From NCBI RefSeq assembly GCF_000613245.1, contig NZ_HG964936.1, positions 2,025,670-2,089,669 of the forward strand: a DNA stretch of 64,000 nucleotides, in the 5' to 3' direction. The notes beneath the pieces are model-generated. The model did no database searches. It had not been told where the DNA came from and was given only the letters and a program-made list of their open reading frames with translations. Made by a program: the position numbers and the translations under genes. This DNA comes from Mycobacterium asiaticum DSM 44297 (lineage in GTDB: Bacteria > Actinomycetota > Actinomycetes > Mycobacteriales > Mycobacteriaceae). This document shows, piece by piece, positions 51,501-62,349 of the stretch (the first letter of the stretch is position 1; the number at the start of each line of letters is the position of its first letter).

Positions 51501-53708
51501 GTACACGCCGCCGCGTCCATCGGGTGGAACACCATTGCCGACACATCAGCTGAAGAACTGGCCGACAGCTACGCCGCCAAGGCGGTTGGAGCCGACAACC
51601 TGGTGAGCGTGCTTGCGGACGACCCGCCAGCAACGTTCATCCTGTTCTCTTCCGGAGCAGCGACTTGGGGCGGTGCGCAACAAGGCGCGTATGCGGCCGC
51701 GAATGCTCATCTCGAAGCTCTGGCCGTGCGATTGCGCAGCAACGGCTGGGGCGCGGTCGCGGCAGCCTTCGGCCTTTGGGCGGACGAAACCAGCAGCATG
51801 CCGTCCGAGGTTGTCGACATCTTCCAGCGGATCGGCCTCAACCCGATCCGGCCCGAAATCGTACTGGCCGCACTGCAACAGGCCATCGAGGCGGGCGACA
51901 CACTGATCACCCTTGCCGATATTTCCTGGGACAAATTCATCCCAGCGTTCACGGTCCGTCGTTCGCACCCACTATTGACCGAACTGGCGTCAGGCTCAGG
52001 CACAGCCCCGGCGAGCGATGAAGCATCGTCTTTGGCCGACTCGGGGCTTCGCGAAATGCTCGTTGGCCGACCAGGGGAAGAGCGACTTGCGATTCTGACC
52101 GACGTGGTGGCACGCGCCACCGCAACGGTGTTGGCGCATCGCGACCCGGATGCACTTGACACCGACGGGGCCTTCAAAGACCTCGGAATCGACTCGCTCA
52201 CCGCGTTGGAACTACGCAATGCGCTGAGCGCCCAAACCGGGCTGACGCTGCCGGCCACCTTGGTGTTCGAACATCCCACACCCACCTCGCTCGCCCGCCA
52301 TTTAGCGGGCCTACTCACCGAGACGCCGGTGGAGACGGCGGTGCCGGCCCCCTCGAATGCCCTTGAGCCGCTCGACAACCGACTGGCGTACCTCGACCAG
52401 GCGTCTTTCCTCGCAACCCGAGCGGTGCACGGCGCGCTGATCCAAGTGACGTGGATCTACGATCGCGGCGCCGACATCGAAGGGTTGCGCCGCTTTCACC
52501 GAAACCTCGGCTCCGGGTTATTCGGGCGGTTGATCGAGCGGTCGCCGTTACCGTTCGCGCGCGATCGCTGGGTGCTGGCACCGAACTCCCCGGACATGGA
52601 TATCGAAGCGACGCCGCGAGCGCGCGACGACGTGAGCAACTGGGCCGATGAACGGGCGCGCCTTGCCATCGATCCGGAGTGGGGCCCGGGCTGGCATCTT
52701 GGGGTGCTTCCGCTCACCGATGGCGGCACTGCGGTGAGCCTGGTGGTCTCGCATACGGTTGTCGACGCAATCGCTTTCGGTCAAGCGATAGCCGACGCGG
52801 CCGAAGGCAGGACGCACGACCTGGGTTATCCGCCCCGGGGATCGCGTCCTCGCGGACGGGCGCTGCGGGAGGACTTCGGGCAAACCGCAAAAGAAGTTCC
52901 GCACATCGGGCGGGCACTGGTCGCCGTGGCTCGACGGGCTCGGCGCGACCGCAAGGAACTCACCTCAACGATCAAAGCGGCGCCGCCCGCGCCGAGAACG
53001 GGCGGCGACGATCCGAGGATCGAGATGCCGGCGCTGACTGCCTACGTCAAGCTCAGCGACTGGGATGCGCTGGCGAAACAACTTGGCGCAAGCAGCCATT
53101 CGCTGGTGGCGGGGGTCGCGTGCCGGCTGGCTGTACGGGTGGGGCGAGTCAACGATGACGGAGCGGTGACGCTGCGTCTGGTGGCGAATCTGCGAGACAA
53201 CGGCGATATCCGCGGCAATGCCATCACCGCTATCGACATCGGTGTGGACCCGACGAATGCGGCGACCGACCTTCGGGACATTCACCTCAAAATCACGCAG
53301 ACGATTCTTGAAGCGATCGACAACTCCGACAACGAGTGGTTGGCGCCCCTGCCGTTGACAGCATTGACGCCGAAGCGAGTTGCACGGAAGCTGTCGGGGG
53401 TGGCGGCGGGAGGCGCGACCCTTCCGGTCACTGTCTCCAACATCGGTGACCTTCCGCCGGCGGTGAATCGACCCGACGGCACCGACGCCGACGAAGCGCA
53501 CATGCGGCCCTTTGAACCGGGTATGAAGAAGAGCACACTCGAGGGAATGGGTGGTCAACTGTTGCTGGTCTCCGGGCGGGACCGGGACAAGATCTTCATC
53601 CGGATCTCGGCCTATCTGCTCGGCCAGTCAAATACGAAAGACGATCTACGCAAGACGATCTCGAGTACGTTCGCCGAATTTGGCCTGGACCCGCAGATCG
53701 ACTGGTAG
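45585..53708 (+). CDS. FAAL-ACP-KS-AT-KR-ACP-acyltransferase megasynthase
   Basis: A single 2707-residue ORF from GTG 45585. FAAL (about 1-575: [40 protein letters not shown]); ACP1 (about 605-685, S649 in GFDSVKA); KS (about 705-1130, C878 in DTACSSS); AT (about 1245-1560, S1343 in GHSQGE and VDYASH, a methylmalonyl-type motif); KR with its structural half (about 1690-2090, TGGTGRLG near 1890 and Y2036); ACP2 (about 2155-2240, S2204 in GIDSLTA); and a condensation/WS-DGAT-like acyltransferase (about 2262-2707) with H2390-TVV-D2394 followed by Ala. No DH or ER is visible, so one extension would leave a beta-hydroxy product. The C-terminal domain is paralogous to the protein at 28775-30112, and the FAAL to fadD25 and the FadD24 position. 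It is inserted between two pks/papA modules on the opposite strand. I know of no named orthologue. Confidence 0.88.
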   Translation: MLEPSVPAVVRKHASQRPDETAFTFIDYEKDPAGVAESLTWSQLYRRTLNVAHALRACGSTGDRAVVLAPQGMHYIVAFLGAMEAGQIAVPLSAPQGGASDERASAVLRDAAPTAILTTSSVAASVVECIEPGEVVPTVIELDLLDLDEERTPAVEIEDLPEIAYLQYTSGSTRTPAGVVISHKNMLVNTEQIIASYYREDGGVAPPDTTVVSWLPFFHDMGLIVGIGIPIVGGFRGVLTSPPAFLQRPARWMQLLATASSPFTAGPNISFELAAAKTSDDDLAGLDLAHVRNILNGAERVQPATLKRFAKRFARFNLPERALRPSYGLAEATVYVATREPAEPPAIVYFESEELTAGHAKPCASGQGTPLVSYGAPQSPIVRIVDPETGIECPAGTIGEIWTLGDNVADGYWQKPEESARTFGATIVDPSPETPEGPWLRTGDLGFFSGGEMFIIGRIKDLLIVYGRNHSPDDIEATIQEITAGRCVAIAVPDDDGVEKLVTIVELKVRADSEEAAAERVSVAKRELTAAISKSHGLSVADLVLVAPHSIPLTTSGKVRRRECLQRYRRGEFARIDAQLRRPKQPSVKETGSQRGDDSALAQRLRGLRQQEQELLVGVVCEQAAAVLGRANAAEIDPESAFQDLGFDSVKATELLDRLKSVTELDLPPTLAFDYPTPAALSNQLGQLLGGSVPATAATQVVAQTGSDEPVAVIGMACRFPGGVDSAAALWDLVATGTDAMGGFPTDRGWNLAELFDSDPDAVGKTYTRTGGFLADAAGFDAEFFGISPREAQTMDPQQRMLLEVCWEALETARIDPSSLLRSETGVFVGAWSQPYGAAGSDGVEGYALTGLSTSVASGRVAYALGLQGPAITVDTACSSSLVATHLACQSLRNGESSLALAGGVTVMTSPMVFTEFARQRGLAVDGRCKAFAAAADGTGWGEGAAVLVLERLSDAQRNNHPVLAVIAGSAINQDGASNGLTAPNGPAQQAVIRQAGANAGVGPAQVDVVEAHGTGTALGDPIEAGALLATYGAGRDPDRPLWLGSIKSNIGHTQAAAGAAGLIKMVEALNHDLLPSTLHVDQPSPHIDWSDGAVRLLTEAVPWPATDHPRTAAVSSFGISGTNAHVIVQQAPASPGAPSDHAEPATAQQVPQPPLLLWPISARSSRALAGQAHRLGEYLRSRPDVGLADVAYSLATTRAQHPYRATVTTNPESGDPRRDLLEALDALIADQPHPCLTRHHGSAHQLPADTVFVFPGQGAQYPGMALQLYQHQPSFARSLDDCDKALRPFTGWSVRDVILQDPTSPSLERVDVVQPVLFAIMVSLAETLRSLGIVPDAVIGHSQGEIAAAYVAGALSLDQAAKIAALRSKALTGLSGRGGMASIVLPAAEVRARLQSWNGALSIAAINGPSHTIVSGDPAALEQLTAACERDNIQIRSIAVDYASHCEQVQQLRDHLLEELGEVVAQPARIPLYSTVESALSAQPLDTTTMTADYWYRNLREPVRFYDNVAELLGRREHLFVELSPHPVLAAAVTDTLASTADRGGSAVIATLHRERADLDAVAATLAQLHNHRKSPAWQSLYPGANVVALPTYAFQHRSYWMTPISPETTGGTADDALWRAVDAGAVETFTELLGLTEVQDGKSVEAVMHALRQWRNDSDLRSAANSLRYQVAWRVVRPNTFPQARRRWLAVAFPEQANGAWVTGLAARYADAVDVLTVDPNELGRESLSALLKSATARAQFDGIISFLATDERAHPTLPGISVGLLSTLLLAQAHCDSGLGIPLWVATQGAVSVSTDDAPARPIQSAVWGLGQSVCLEHPDQWGGLIDLPSVAAQHDIETLYAILSCEQSEDQLAIRPHSVSARRLVEAPLPLQRLERAGSWKPSGPALVTGGTGRLGKHIVGWLADAGANPIVLISRNAAEHPQTAELAKQLHERGVAVKGRSVDVSDRSALAAAVAAVRSEHGSVRTVVHAAASIGWNTIADTSAEELADSYAAKAVGADNLVSVLADDPPATFILFSSGAATWGGAQQGAYAAANAHLEALAVRLRSNGWGAVAAAFGLWADETSSMPSEVVDIFQRIGLNPIRPEIVLAALQQAIEAGDTLITLADISWDKFIPAFTVRRSHPLLTELASGSGTAPASDEASSLADSGLREMLVGRPGEERLAILTDVVARATATVLAHRDPDALDTDGAFKDLGIDSLTALELRNALSAQTGLTLPATLVFEHPTPTSLARHLAGLLTETPVETAVPAPSNALEPLDNRLAYLDQASFLATRAVHGALIQVTWIYDRGADIEGLRRFHRNLGSGLFGRLIERSPLPFARDRWVLAPNSPDMDIEATPRARDDVSNWADERARLAIDPEWGPGWHLGVLPLTDGGTAVSLVVSHTVVDAIAFGQAIADAAEGRTHDLGYPPRGSRPRGRALREDFGQTAKEVPHIGRALVAVARRARRDRKELTSTIKAAPPAPRTGGDDPRIEMPALTAYVKLSDWDALAKQLGASSHSLVAGVACRLAVRVGRVNDDGAVTLRLVANLRDNGDIRGNAITAIDIGVDPTNAATDLRDIHLKITQTILEAIDNSDNEWLAPLPLTALTPKRVARKLSGVAAGGATLPVTVSNIGDLPPAVNRPDGTDADEAHMRPFEPGMKKSTLEGMGGQLLLVSGRDRDKIFIRISAYLLGQSNTKDDLRKTISSTFAEFGLDPQIDW

Positions 53709-53719
53709 TCGCGACTCCT

Positions 53720-55192
53720 TCACTGAGCGGCCGTGTTTGGTCCCGCCGCAGCTGTGACGACAGCCGGACCCGGGCAGGGCAGTGGGAGGGTGCGTCCTGC
53801 GGCCACTCGTAGATACACCGTTTTCATGACGTGCAGGTATCGCGATATGGATTCATAAGCGACCGGATTGCTGGGAAACGAGGCGGTCACCGTGGTTTCT
53901 TCATGGAACTTGTTGACCCACAGGCACACTCGTGCCGCGAGCCGGCCGTCGCTGAAAGCCTGGGTATTCGTCCGGCCAAGTTGATTCGCAATCACCGCTG
54001 ACAGCGGGGGAACGCCGCCGTCGAGGAACGACAGCATGGGAAAGCCGCCTACGGCAGGAGGTTTTCGCAGCCGCGGCGACAGTTCCAGGACCCGCTCGAA
54101 TGGCACGTCGGCCAGGTGTGCGCTGGAGTCGAACGCATCCTGTGCGCCGCGTGCGGTTTCCCCGAAGGACGCGGCCACCGGCACCGCGAAGGGAACGTGC
54201 CCGATGAACCAGCCGGTGGTCATGAACTCGGCGGGCGTGCGACGGGTGCCGACCGGCGTGAGGGCGTAGTACGTTCTCGAACCGGTGATCGCGAACTCGG
54301 TCAGCGCGGTGGCGGCGAATACACCGCCGCTGAACCGGGCACCTGCGGCGGTACATGCGGCTTCGAACCGCATGGTTTGATCGGCGTCCAGCAGCCGCAG
54401 CGATAGCAGCTCACCGCCGGTTGACAGCGAACTATCACCAAGCGGCAGCGGGAAGGAGGGCAGCGATCCGTCGTTCTCCTCGAAGATCTCGATCCATCGG
54501 CGGATTTCCGGGGAATTCAGCGTCAGCTTCGATGTGAAGTCGCGCTCGCGCAGGCAATAGTCGGCATAGCTGCCCGCCGGGGAAAGCGCGATGGGTCCCT
54601 CACCGTCCATCAACGCGTTGTACATCGCCTGAATCTCCGAATAGACGCTGCCGATGTACATCGGGTCGACGTGCAGATGATCAACGCAGATGCAGACGGT
54701 GAAATGATCACCGCGTTGGATGATTGCGAACCTGAAGCATTCCCAGTCCAGTGGGCCGGGTGTCGCCAGGAGGTGGTCCTGCCACTGCTTCGCCGTCATG
54801 TCGCCCCGCGGGGTCGCGACTAGTTCGATGTCGGCGGGATCGGACATGGTGTGCCGGACGATCTGCCCGCCATCGACGAACTCGAACCAGCTGTGATAGG
54901 TGTCGTGCCGGCGCAGGTGCGCGTTGAAGATGTAGGTCATCGCGCGAATGTCGCACTGGCCGGGGATATCGAAGGCGATCACCAGCAACCGCGAAATGTC
55001 GCGTCCGCCAAGCTGCTGTTCGCGGAAGCCGCGCAGATGACGGGTCTGAATGTAACTCGGCGGCACCGCACTGATCGGTGCCTGCCGCGACTTCTGCAGC
55101 GAGGCCGGTGTGGCCCGCCACAACCAGGTCGAACCCGGGGCGGGGACCCAGTCGCCGAGCTTCCCGAGGCCCAGATGGCCCACAACGACCAT
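53720..55192 (-). CDS. PapA-family polyketide-associated acyltransferase, copy 2
   Basis: 490 residues from ATG 55192, with GAGGAG six bases upstream. The catalytic motif is H172-LHV-D176 in CVDHLHVDPM. Conserved blocks: DWVPAPGSTWLWRATPAS, SAVPPSYIQTRHLRGF, PGQCDIRAMTYIFNAHLRRH, PLDWECFRFAIIQ, FPLPLGDSSLSTGGELLS, TTGWFIGHVPFAVPV and VPFERVLELSP. Closer to the trehalose-acylating PapA1/PapA3 pattern in its N-terminus than copy 1. It follows the second pks gene by 15 bases, so it should accept that synthase's chain. Its 3' end is only 11 bases from the convergent megasynthase stop. Confidence 0.9.
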   Translation of the reverse strand: MVVVGHLGLGKLGDWVPAPGSTWLWRATPASLQKSRQAPISAVPPSYIQTRHLRGFREQQLGGRDISRLLVIAFDIPGQCDIRAMTYIFNAHLRRHDTYHSWFEFVDGGQIVRHTMSDPADIELVATPRGDMTAKQWQDHLLATPGPLDWECFRFAIIQRGDHFTVCICVDHLHVDPMYIGSVYSEIQAMYNALMDGEGPIALSPAGSYADYCLRERDFTSKLTLNSPEIRRWIEIFEENDGSLPSFPLPLGDSSLSTGGELLSLRLLDADQTMRFEAACTAAGARFSGGVFAATALTEFAITGSRTYYALTPVGTRRTPAEFMTTGWFIGHVPFAVPVAASFGETARGAQDAFDSSAHLADVPFERVLELSPRLRKPPAVGGFPMLSFLDGGVPPLSAVIANQLGRTNTQAFSDGRLAARVCLWVNKFHEETTVTASFPSNPVAYESISRYLHVMKTVYLRVAAGRTLPLPCPGPAVVTAAAGPNTAAQ

Positions 55193-55207
55193 GATCGCTC
55201 CTCGCAG

Positions 55208-58200
55208 TCAGTGCGGCGACACTCCACCAGGGTATTTCGCGGCCGCGATTCGCCCGGACATTGGCGCCGGAGCGTCGTGGACCTGTGTGAGTTTGTCGCA
55301 CAGCCTGTTTGCCAAATCCCGCACCGTGGTGATGTCGGTAGTGCCCAGCCGAATTCCGGTTTCGGTCTCGAGCCGGGTGCGCAGTTCCAGGTTGCCAAGG
55401 GAATCGAGGCCGTAGTCTGATAGCGACCGGTCCGGGTCGACGCTGCGCCGCAGAATGGTGCCGACCTGTTCGGACACCAGTCGTCTTAGCTGACTTGGCC
55501 ATTCGTCTTGCGGCTGCTGAGCCAACTTATCGCCAAAGGCCGCAATACCATTGTCGCGCCGGCTATTCGGGCCCTCGGAGCGAAACGCCTCGCCGAACGG
55601 GGCTCGTTCGGCCAGCCGGTCCAGCCAAGGCGATCCCACGATGGGGAGGTAACCGGAATAGCAACGGGTATGCCGCAGCAGGGCATCGAACGCGTGGGCA
55701 CCCTCGTCGGGCGCGATCATCGTGATATCGCAGGTGTCGGCCAGGCCTGCGCCTCGGCCTAGTTCTGCCCAAGGGCCCCATGCGATCGCGGTTGCCGGTC
55801 GACCCTGAGACCGTCGCCAGTGGGTGAAGCCGTCCAGCCAGCTGTTGGCCGCCGCGTACGCTCCCTGTCCAGGCGAACCCAACAGTGCTGCCGCGGACGA
55901 AAACGAGCAGAACCAGTCCAGGTTCGCGGCCTCGGTCGCCTGGTGAAGATTCCAGGCGCCGTGCACTTTCGGCACCCAATCCCGTTGCAGCACCTGGTCG
56001 GTGATGTTGGGCAAGGTAGCGTCCTCGACAACTGCGGCCGCGTGCAGCACGCCACGAAGCTGCAGTCCGGTGGCGGTCGCGGCGGCCACCAGCCGGTCCG
56101 CGGTGTCGGCTAGGGCAATATCGCCGCATTCCACCACCAGATCGGCGCCGGTCGCCCGGACGAGTTCGATTGTCTCCAAAGTTCTTTGATTTGGCGCCGA
56201 CCGAGAATTGAGCACGATGCGCCCGGCGCCTGCGGCGGCCATGTGTTCGGCGAGGAATAGCCCGAGTCCGCCGAGGCCACCGGTGACGATGTAGGAACCG
56301 TCGGCCCGGAACGCGGCAACCTGTTCGGGCGGCAGCACCGCGGTGCTGCGGGCAGCGCGAGGGATGTCGAGCAGGAGCTTCCCGACGTGAGATGCGTTGC
56401 TCACGGCCCGAATCGCGTCGGTTGCATCGTGCAGGCGGTAGTGGGTGCAAGGCGGGCACGGCAGGACACCGGCAGCGGCGCGCTGGTACACCTCTCGCAG
56501 CAATGCCCCCACTCGCTGGGGATGAGTGACCGCCATCAACGCCAGGTCCATGGCGTGTAGCGAGAGGTTGCGGCGGAACGCGAATAGGCCCAGCTTGGAG
56601 TCGCTGTAGATGTCGCGCTTGCCTATTTCTACGAAGCGGCCACCGAAGGCGAGCACGTCGATCCCGGCCTGCTGGGCGGCGCCGGTCAGCGAGTTGAGCA
56701 CGATATCGACGCCGTAACCGTTGGTGTCGCGACGGATCTGCTCCTCGAAATGAGTGTTTCGTGAGTCATAGATGTATTGAATACCCATGTCTTGGAGCAG
56801 TTTTCGGCGCTGCGGGCTGCCCGCGGTGGTGAAGATCTCCGCGCCGAAACTCGAGGCGATGGCGATGGCGGCCTGGCCGACGCCACCGGTGCCGGAATGG
56901 ATCAGCACCTTATCGCCGGGCTGGATCCGGGCGAGTTCGTGCAGCCCGTACCACGCAGTGACCGCGGTGGTAGTGATCGCAGCCGCGTGGGCATCTGACA
57001 GGCTCGGTGGAAGCGGCGCGGTGAGCGCAGCGTCACACGTGACGAATGTGCCCCAGCATCCGCCCGGTGAGATGCCCCCCACCCGGTCGCCGACGCGGTA
57101 GTTCGGGACATCGCAGCCGACGGCGGTCACCACTCCGACGAAATCGAGGCCCAACTGGGTCCGCTGTCCGTCGAAAGAGGGGTATCGGCCGAATGCCGCG
57201 AGTACGTCGGCGAAATTGACGCTGGAAACGCTAACCGCGATCTCGATTTGGCCGGGACCCGGAGTCTGCCGCTTGATGCTGACCGCCTCGATGGTCGCCA
57301 AGTCACCGGGCGCCCGGATCGCTAGGCGGACACCATCGCGCCGGTGGTCAGCGGTGATGATCGTCCGCTCGTCGGGGCGCAGCGGAGCCGGGCGCAGGCG
57401 TGCGGTCAACCAGGCGTTGTCGCGCCATGCGGTCTCATCCTCAGCTGAGCCCGAAAGCAGTTGCGTCACAACGTTGTCGGCGGTCGTCATTGCGTCAATG
57501 TCGATATGGGTGGTTCGTAGGTAGGGGTGCTCGGCGCCGACCACCCGCAGCAGTCCGCGTACCCCGGCGTGCGCAAGGTTGATCTGCTCGCCGCTGCGCA
57601 CGCCCTGGCCGTGCCGGGTCAACACGTACAGCCTGGGTGTCTCGCCGCTCAACTCGGGCAATTCGCGGGCGACGTGGATCAGGTTGTGGACGGTATCGGT
57701 ACCTCGCGGGTCGGCACTCCCGGGGTCCCCGGCGCACACGACGACACCGCTGACTCCGGTGAGTGCGGTATGCAGGGTCGTAGGGGTCGCCGGCCAGCAC
57801 ATGGTGTTGACGGTCGCGCCGCGGTGCCGCAGGGCTTCGGCCAATGCGGACACCAACGTGTCGCCGGGAAAGTCGATCAACAGCCAGCTCCCCGGGTCCG
57901 CGGTGGCCTCGGGTACCTCGCGGGGCTGCCACTCGATATCCACCAGGCGGTGATTGAGCAAGCGGTCACGGTCGGCGCTATCGGAGAAGCCCGTGCCCAT
58001 CACCAGGCCACGCACCACCAGCAGCGCCCTGCCGCGCTCGTCGAGCACATCGATGTCGGCCTCGAAGTTGCTGCCGCACGCGGTGACTCTGGTGTGGCAG
58101 TAGCGCGCGGCCCCCGTCGGGCCGTAGCGGCGCAGGCGGCGCACACTCAGCGGCAGTAGCATGCCGCCGTTGGCAACACCGCGGACGGCGGGATGTGCCG

Positions 58201-61200
58201 CGACAGATTGAAAACAGGCGTCCAGCAGGGCTGGGTGTATTGAATACCGAGACTGCTGGTTGCGCAGCGCTCTCGGCAACGCTATCTCGCCAACGACGGT
58301 GCCTACCGTTCCATCGGCGATCCAGGCGACGGTCAGGCCGGCGAAAGCGGGGCCGAACTGTATCCCTCGCTCGCGGAACCACTTTCGGATCTGCACGCCG
58401 TCGAGGTGGCGGGGATGGGCGGCCAACAGCGCGTCGGTGTCTTGAACAGGCATTGCGTCTAGGCCGGCCGGCTGCAGGACGGCCACCGCTCGCCGCACCT
58501 GGTCACCCGTCTGGACGACGAAGGTGGCAGCTCCGGATGGCGATAGTGCTGCTGTAGCTCCGACGGGCGCTTTTTCGTCCAACAGCAGCATCTCTTCGAA
58601 CCGCAGGTCTCGGACCTCGGACGATTCGGCGAGCACGATATCGGCTGCGGACAATGCCATCTCGCAATACGCCGCACCCGGAAGCGCTGCTACGCCGTTG
58701 ATTTGGTGATCACCCGCCCAGGGCAGTGCCGCCGTGCCGAGAGCGGACTGCCAAGCGTGCCGCTGCGGCTCTTCCATCAGTCGCACGTGGACACCCAGCA
58801 AGGGATGAGAGCCCACGCCATCGGTGTTCCGAGCGGCCTGCTCCGGGGCAAGCATCAGCTGGCGGTTGGCCCACACCGGCAGGGGTGCGTCCACCAGACG
58901 GCCAGCCGGATACAGCGCGGCGAAATCAGTGGCAGCGCCGGCGTTGTGGATCTCGGCGTGTAGTGGTGTCACCCCGTGCGGTACCGGCTGTCCGCGCCGC
59001 AGGGCGGGGATCGCAGCGACCGGCATGTCCAATGCACCGGCGGTCTGCTCGATGGCCCGGGTCAGCAACGGATGCGGGGAAAGCTCGACGAATACGCGAT
59101 GCCCGTCTTCGAGCGCGGCCTTGGTCGCAGCGGAGAACCGCACCGCGTGGCGCAGATTGTCCACCCAGTAGCGGGCGTCGCACTTGGGCGCGTCGCGGGG
59201 ATCGAACAGGGTCGCTGAATAGTAGGCAAGACGCGGAGTCCGTGGTGTTATCTCGCCCAACAGGCCGGCCAGCTCGTCGAGGATCGGGTCGACCTGTGGG
59301 GTATGAGATGCGACGTCCACGGCGACCTCGCTGGCCAGAATGTCGCGTTCCTTCCACGCCGCTACCAGTTGACGGACTTGCTCGGTCTTGCCGCCGATCA
59401 CGGTTGATTGCGGGGACGCAATGACGGCGATCACCACGTCGGTGATGCTTCGCTGGGCCAGCTCTTCGCGGACCGCTCGAGCGGGGAGCTCGATCGCCGC
59501 CATCGCGCCGGCACCGACGAGCTGGGTGCACAAACGCGACCGGCGGCAGATGACCCGCACCCCGTCGGCGAGGGAGAGGACGCCGGCGACAACGGCAGCC
59601 GACACCTCGCCAAGGGAATGCCCGATCACCGCGGCGGGCCGCGCGCCGGAGGACTCGAGCGCGGCGGCGAGGGCGACCTGAAAGATGAACAGCGTCGGTT
59701 GAATCCGGTCGATGCTGGCGAGTGTTTGCGGGGTGCTCAAGGCTTCGGTCACCGAGAATCCGGACTCCCTGGCGATGAGCGGTTCGGCGGCGGCCACCGT
59801 GGCAGCAAACGCCGCCTCGTTGGCCAGCAGGTCGGCACCCATGGCCGGCCACTGCGAGCCTTGCCCGGAGAACACCCACACCGGTCCTCGGTCGTCGAGA
59901 CCGACGGCACTTTGCAGCGGTAGTCCGCCGTCGGCGAACTCGCGTAGTCGTTCGATTAATTCGGGATTGTTGTCCGCGACGATCGCGCTGCGCACCGGTC
60001 GGTGGCCGCGCCGCCGAGCCAGGGTGTAGCCAAGATCGGCCGGGTTCACCTCGTGCCCGCCGACCCAGTCCGACAGCCGACTCGCCGTCCGCCGCAGCGC
60101 CTCGGCGGAGGTGGCCGACATGACAAACAACTTTGCCGAGCCGGTGTTCCGCTGTACCGCGACCGGGGGTGCTTGCTCGACGATGGCGTGCGCATTGGTT
60201 CCCGACATTCCGTACGACGACACCGCCGCTCGTCGCGGCGTGGCTGCATCGCCCGCGGGCCAACTCGTAATAGCTTGCGGCACAAATAATCCGGTGTCGA
60301 TAGCGGCTAATTGGTCGGGCAGTCGGGTGAAGTGGGCCATCGGCGGCACCGCCGCGTGCTGCAGCGACAGGATCGCCTTGACCAGCCCGACCGCGCCCGC
60401 GGCCGCCTCGGTGTGACCGATATTGCTCTTGGCCGAGCCGAGGGCGCAGGGCCGGCCATTTGCACCGTAAACTTCTGCCAGACTGCGAAATTCGATGGGA
60501 TCACCCACCGGGGTACCGGTGCCGTGCGCTTCCACCATGCCGACGGTGTCGGGGTGCACGCCGGCGGCTGCCAACGCCGCCTGATACGCCGCTACCTGCG
60601 CACCCGACGAGGGCGTCGTAATGGTGTCGGTGCGGCCGTCCTGATTCGTAGCGGTGCCCCGTACGACGGCCAGAATCCGGTCGCCGTCGCGCAGCGCATC
60701 GGGCAGGCGCTTCAACAACACCATGGCGCAGGCCTCCGACCGCACGAATCCGTCGGCGGCTGTATCGAAGGGCCGACACCGTCCGGTGGGTGACAACATG
60801 CCCTGTCCCGACGCCGATGCGTAGAGCTGCGGTTCCAGCATGACCATGCAGCCCCCGGCCAGGGCCAGGTTGCTCTCCTGATCGTGCAGGCTGCGGCAGG
60901 CCAGGTGCACCGCTACCAGGCTCGATGAACACGCGGTGTCCACCGTCAACGCCGGGCCGCGCAGGCCCAGGGCATACGACACCCGCCCGGACGCCATGCT
61001 CAGCGCGGTCCCGGTGAAGCCGTACGCATCACCCAATGCGCCCGCGGCATTCGTGACATGGGTGTAGTCGTCGTGGCACATGCCGACGAAGACACCGGTC
61101 AGCGAGTCGGCCAGCGAGGCGGGCGGGAGCCCGGCGTGCTCCACTGCCTCCCACGAAACCTCCATCAACAGGCGGTGTTGCGGATCAATCGCCGCCGCCT

Positions 61201-61462
61201 CCCGCTCGTTGATGCCGAAGAATTCCGGATCGAACCCCACGACGTCGGTCAGGAAGCCACCCCAGCGGGATACCGACCGGCCAGGTTGACCCGGCTCTGG
61301 GTCGTAGTAGTCGTCGGCGTTCCAGCGCTCGGCGGGTACCTCAGTGATTGGGTCAGCGCCGCGTAGCAGTGCATTCCAGAACGCCTCGGGGGAATCGATT
61401 CCGCCGGGCAGGCGGCATGCCATGCCGATGACCGCCACCGGAGTGCCATGCAACTGATCCAC
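55208..61462 (-). CDS. pks5: pks5-type type I polyketide synthase (methyl-branched lipid synthase), copy 2
   Basis: 2084 residues from GTG 61462, preceded by GAGGTGAG and aligned with the start of copy 1; ATG 61501 (13 residues more) is an alternative. Order KS (C178 in DTACSSS), AT (S616 in GHSLGE, VASH specificity motif), DH ([12 protein letters not shown], with N where copy 1 has H before the Gly), ER ([13 protein letters not shown]), KR ([25 protein letters not shown]) and ACP (S2021 in GLDSLGN). It is a methyl-branched fatty acyl synthase of the MAS/Pks2/Pks5 type. It is paralogous to 38406-44684 through the whole length, and both are followed by a papA. Pks5 naming reflects the family and locus; I cannot say which copy is the true Rv1527c orthologue. 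Confidence 0.9.
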   Translation of the reverse strand: MDQLHGTPVAVIGMACRLPGGIDSPEAFWNALLRGADPITEVPAERWNADDYYDPEPGQPGRSVSRWGGFLTDVVGFDPEFFGINEREAAAIDPQHRLLMEVSWEAVEHAGLPPASLADSLTGVFVGMCHDDYTHVTNAAGALGDAYGFTGTALSMASGRVSYALGLRGPALTVDTACSSSLVAVHLACRSLHDQESNLALAGGCMVMLEPQLYASASGQGMLSPTGRCRPFDTAADGFVRSEACAMVLLKRLPDALRDGDRILAVVRGTATNQDGRTDTITTPSSGAQVAAYQAALAAAGVHPDTVGMVEAHGTGTPVGDPIEFRSLAEVYGANGRPCALGSAKSNIGHTEAAAGAVGLVKAILSLQHAAVPPMAHFTRLPDQLAAIDTGLFVPQAITSWPAGDAATPRRAAVSSYGMSGTNAHAIVEQAPPVAVQRNTGSAKLFVMSATSAEALRRTASRLSDWVGGHEVNPADLGYTLARRRGHRPVRSAIVADNNPELIERLREFADGGLPLQSAVGLDDRGPVWVFSGQGSQWPAMGADLLANEAAFAATVAAAEPLIARESGFSVTEALSTPQTLASIDRIQPTLFIFQVALAAALESSGARPAAVIGHSLGEVSAAVVAGVLSLADGVRVICRRSRLCTQLVGAGAMAAIELPARAVREELAQRSITDVVIAVIASPQSTVIGGKTEQVRQLVAAWKERDILASEVAVDVASHTPQVDPILDELAGLLGEITPRTPRLAYYSATLFDPRDAPKCDARYWVDNLRHAVRFSAATKAALEDGHRVFVELSPHPLLTRAIEQTAGALDMPVAAIPALRRGQPVPHGVTPLHAEIHNAGAATDFAALYPAGRLVDAPLPVWANRQLMLAPEQAARNTDGVGSHPLLGVHVRLMEEPQRHAWQSALGTAALPWAGDHQINGVAALPGAAYCEMALSAADIVLAESSEVRDLRFEEMLLLDEKAPVGATAALSPSGAATFVVQTGDQVRRAVAVLQPAGLDAMPVQDTDALLAAHPRHLDGVQIRKWFRERGIQFGPAFAGLTVAWIADGTVGTVVGEIALPRALRNQQSRYSIHPALLDACFQSVAAHPAVRGVANGGMLLPLSVRRLRRYGPTGAARYCHTRVTACGSNFEADIDVLDERGRALLVVRGLVMGTGFSDSADRDRLLNHRLVDIEWQPREVPEATADPGSWLLIDFPGDTLVSALAEALRHRGATVNTMCWPATPTTLHTALTGVSGVVVCAGDPGSADPRGTDTVHNLIHVARELPELSGETPRLYVLTRHGQGVRSGEQINLAHAGVRGLLRVVGAEHPYLRTTHIDIDAMTTADNVVTQLLSGSAEDETAWRDNAWLTARLRPAPLRPDERTIITADHRRDGVRLAIRAPGDLATIEAVSIKRQTPGPGQIEIAVSVSSVNFADVLAAFGRYPSFDGQRTQLGLDFVGVVTAVGCDVPNYRVGDRVGGISPGGCWGTFVTCDAALTAPLPPSLSDAHAAAITTTAVTAWYGLHELARIQPGDKVLIHSGTGGVGQAAIAIASSFGAEIFTTAGSPQRRKLLQDMGIQYIYDSRNTHFEEQIRRDTNGYGVDIVLNSLTGAAQQAGIDVLAFGGRFVEIGKRDIYSDSKLGLFAFRRNLSLHAMDLALMAVTHPQRVGALLREVYQRAAAGVLPCPPCTHYRLHDATDAIRAVSNASHVGKLLLDIPRAARSTAVLPPEQVAAFRADGSYIVTGGLGGLGLFLAEHMAAAGAGRIVLNSRSAPNQRTLETIELVRATGADLVVECGDIALADTADRLVAAATATGLQLRGVLHAAAVVEDATLPNITDQVLQRDWVPKVHGAWNLHQATEAANLDWFCSFSSAAALLGSPGQGAYAAANSWLDGFTHWRRSQGRPATAIAWGPWAELGRGAGLADTCDITMIAPDEGAHAFDALLRHTRCYSGYLPIVGSPWLDRLAERAPFGEAFRSEGPNSRRDNGIAAFGDKLAQQPQDEWPSQLRRLVSEQVGTILRRSVDPDRSLSDYGLDSLGNLELRTRLETETGIRLGTTDITTVRDLANRLCDKLTQVHDAPAPMSGRIAAAKYPGGVSPH

Positions 61463-61665
61463 CGTCGACTCACCTCGTCGCTCGCTCAAGCTGCCCGTCA
61501 TCCTTCCGCCAAGCGCCAGCGGATCCGGGATCAACTCGCCGGTGTTTGCCCACGGTTTTGTAGTTGAGCGATACACAGCCCGAAGGCCGGCTGACGGGAG
61601 GTAATGTGCGAAACCCCTGGAGTTCATTCGATTCGCTTGTGCGATAAGCGGGGAGGGCATGCAGC

Positions 61666-62247
61666 ATGACCCAAGCCAATGAGCCGTCCCGGATACCCCT
61701 GTTGCCCGTCGACGAGGCCAAAGCCGCCGCCGACGAAGCCGGCGTACCGGACTACATGGCCGAATTGAGCATTTTCCAGGCGCTGCTGAACCATCCGCGA
61801 CTGGCGGGCGTCTTCAACGATCTGCTCGCCTCGATGCTGTGGCATGGCGCCCTTGACCGGAGGCTGCGCGAACTGGCGATCATGCGCATCGGCTGGCTGA
61901 CCGGCTGCGACTACGAGTGGACCCAGCACTGGCGGGTGGCCTCGCGCCTGGGCGTATCGGCCGAAGATCTGGTCGGCGTGCGGGACTGGCAGGCGCACAA
62001 CGGGTTCGGTGCCACCGAACGGGCGGTGCTGGCCGCCACCGACGACATCGTGCGCGACGGCGCGGTGAGCGATGCGAGCTGGGCGGCGTGTGAGCGGGAA
62101 TTCAGCAGTGACACAACCGTTCTCATCGAGCTGGTCACCGCGATCGGGGCATGGCGGATGGTCGCTTCAATCCTGCGGAGCCTGAAGGTTCCGTTGGAGG
62201 AGGGCGTGGCCAGCTGGCCACCGGACGGCGTTTCCCCACCGTCCTAG
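61666..62247 (+). CDS. carboxymuconolactone decarboxylase/AhpD-like protein
   Basis: 193 residues from ATG 61666. All-helical CMD-family protein, with [22 protein letters not shown] where AhpD peroxidases have a CxxC redox pair; here only one Cys is present ([11 protein letters not shown]), so it is not a standard AhpD peroxidase. Position after the pks region matches Rv1531. Function unknown; such proteins may be gamma-carboxymuconolactone decarboxylase-like or redox-related. The divergent gene pks starts 203 bp upstream. Confidence 0.88.
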   Translation: MTQANEPSRIPLLPVDEAKAAADEAGVPDYMAELSIFQALLNHPRLAGVFNDLLASMLWHGALDRRLRELAIMRIGWLTGCDYEWTQHWRVASRLGVSAEDLVGVRDWQAHNGFGATERAVLAATDDIVRDGAVSDASWAACEREFSSDTTVLIELVTAIGAWRMVASILRSLKVPLEEGVASWPPDGVSPPS

Positions 62248-62349
62248 CGTCGCCGCCCGACGTGCGCCTTCGGCCCATGAATCGCGCAGTTCGCCTACCT
62301 CAGACCCACTCTGGATGAACCGTCAGCGTGACGGCGTAGCGTCGGCGGC

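Noticed and set aside
61463..61660. Upstream in-frame extension of the second pks gene
   Set aside because: The added 66 residues have no homology to the first copy, and a GTG with GAGGTGAG before it aligns with the start of copy 1.
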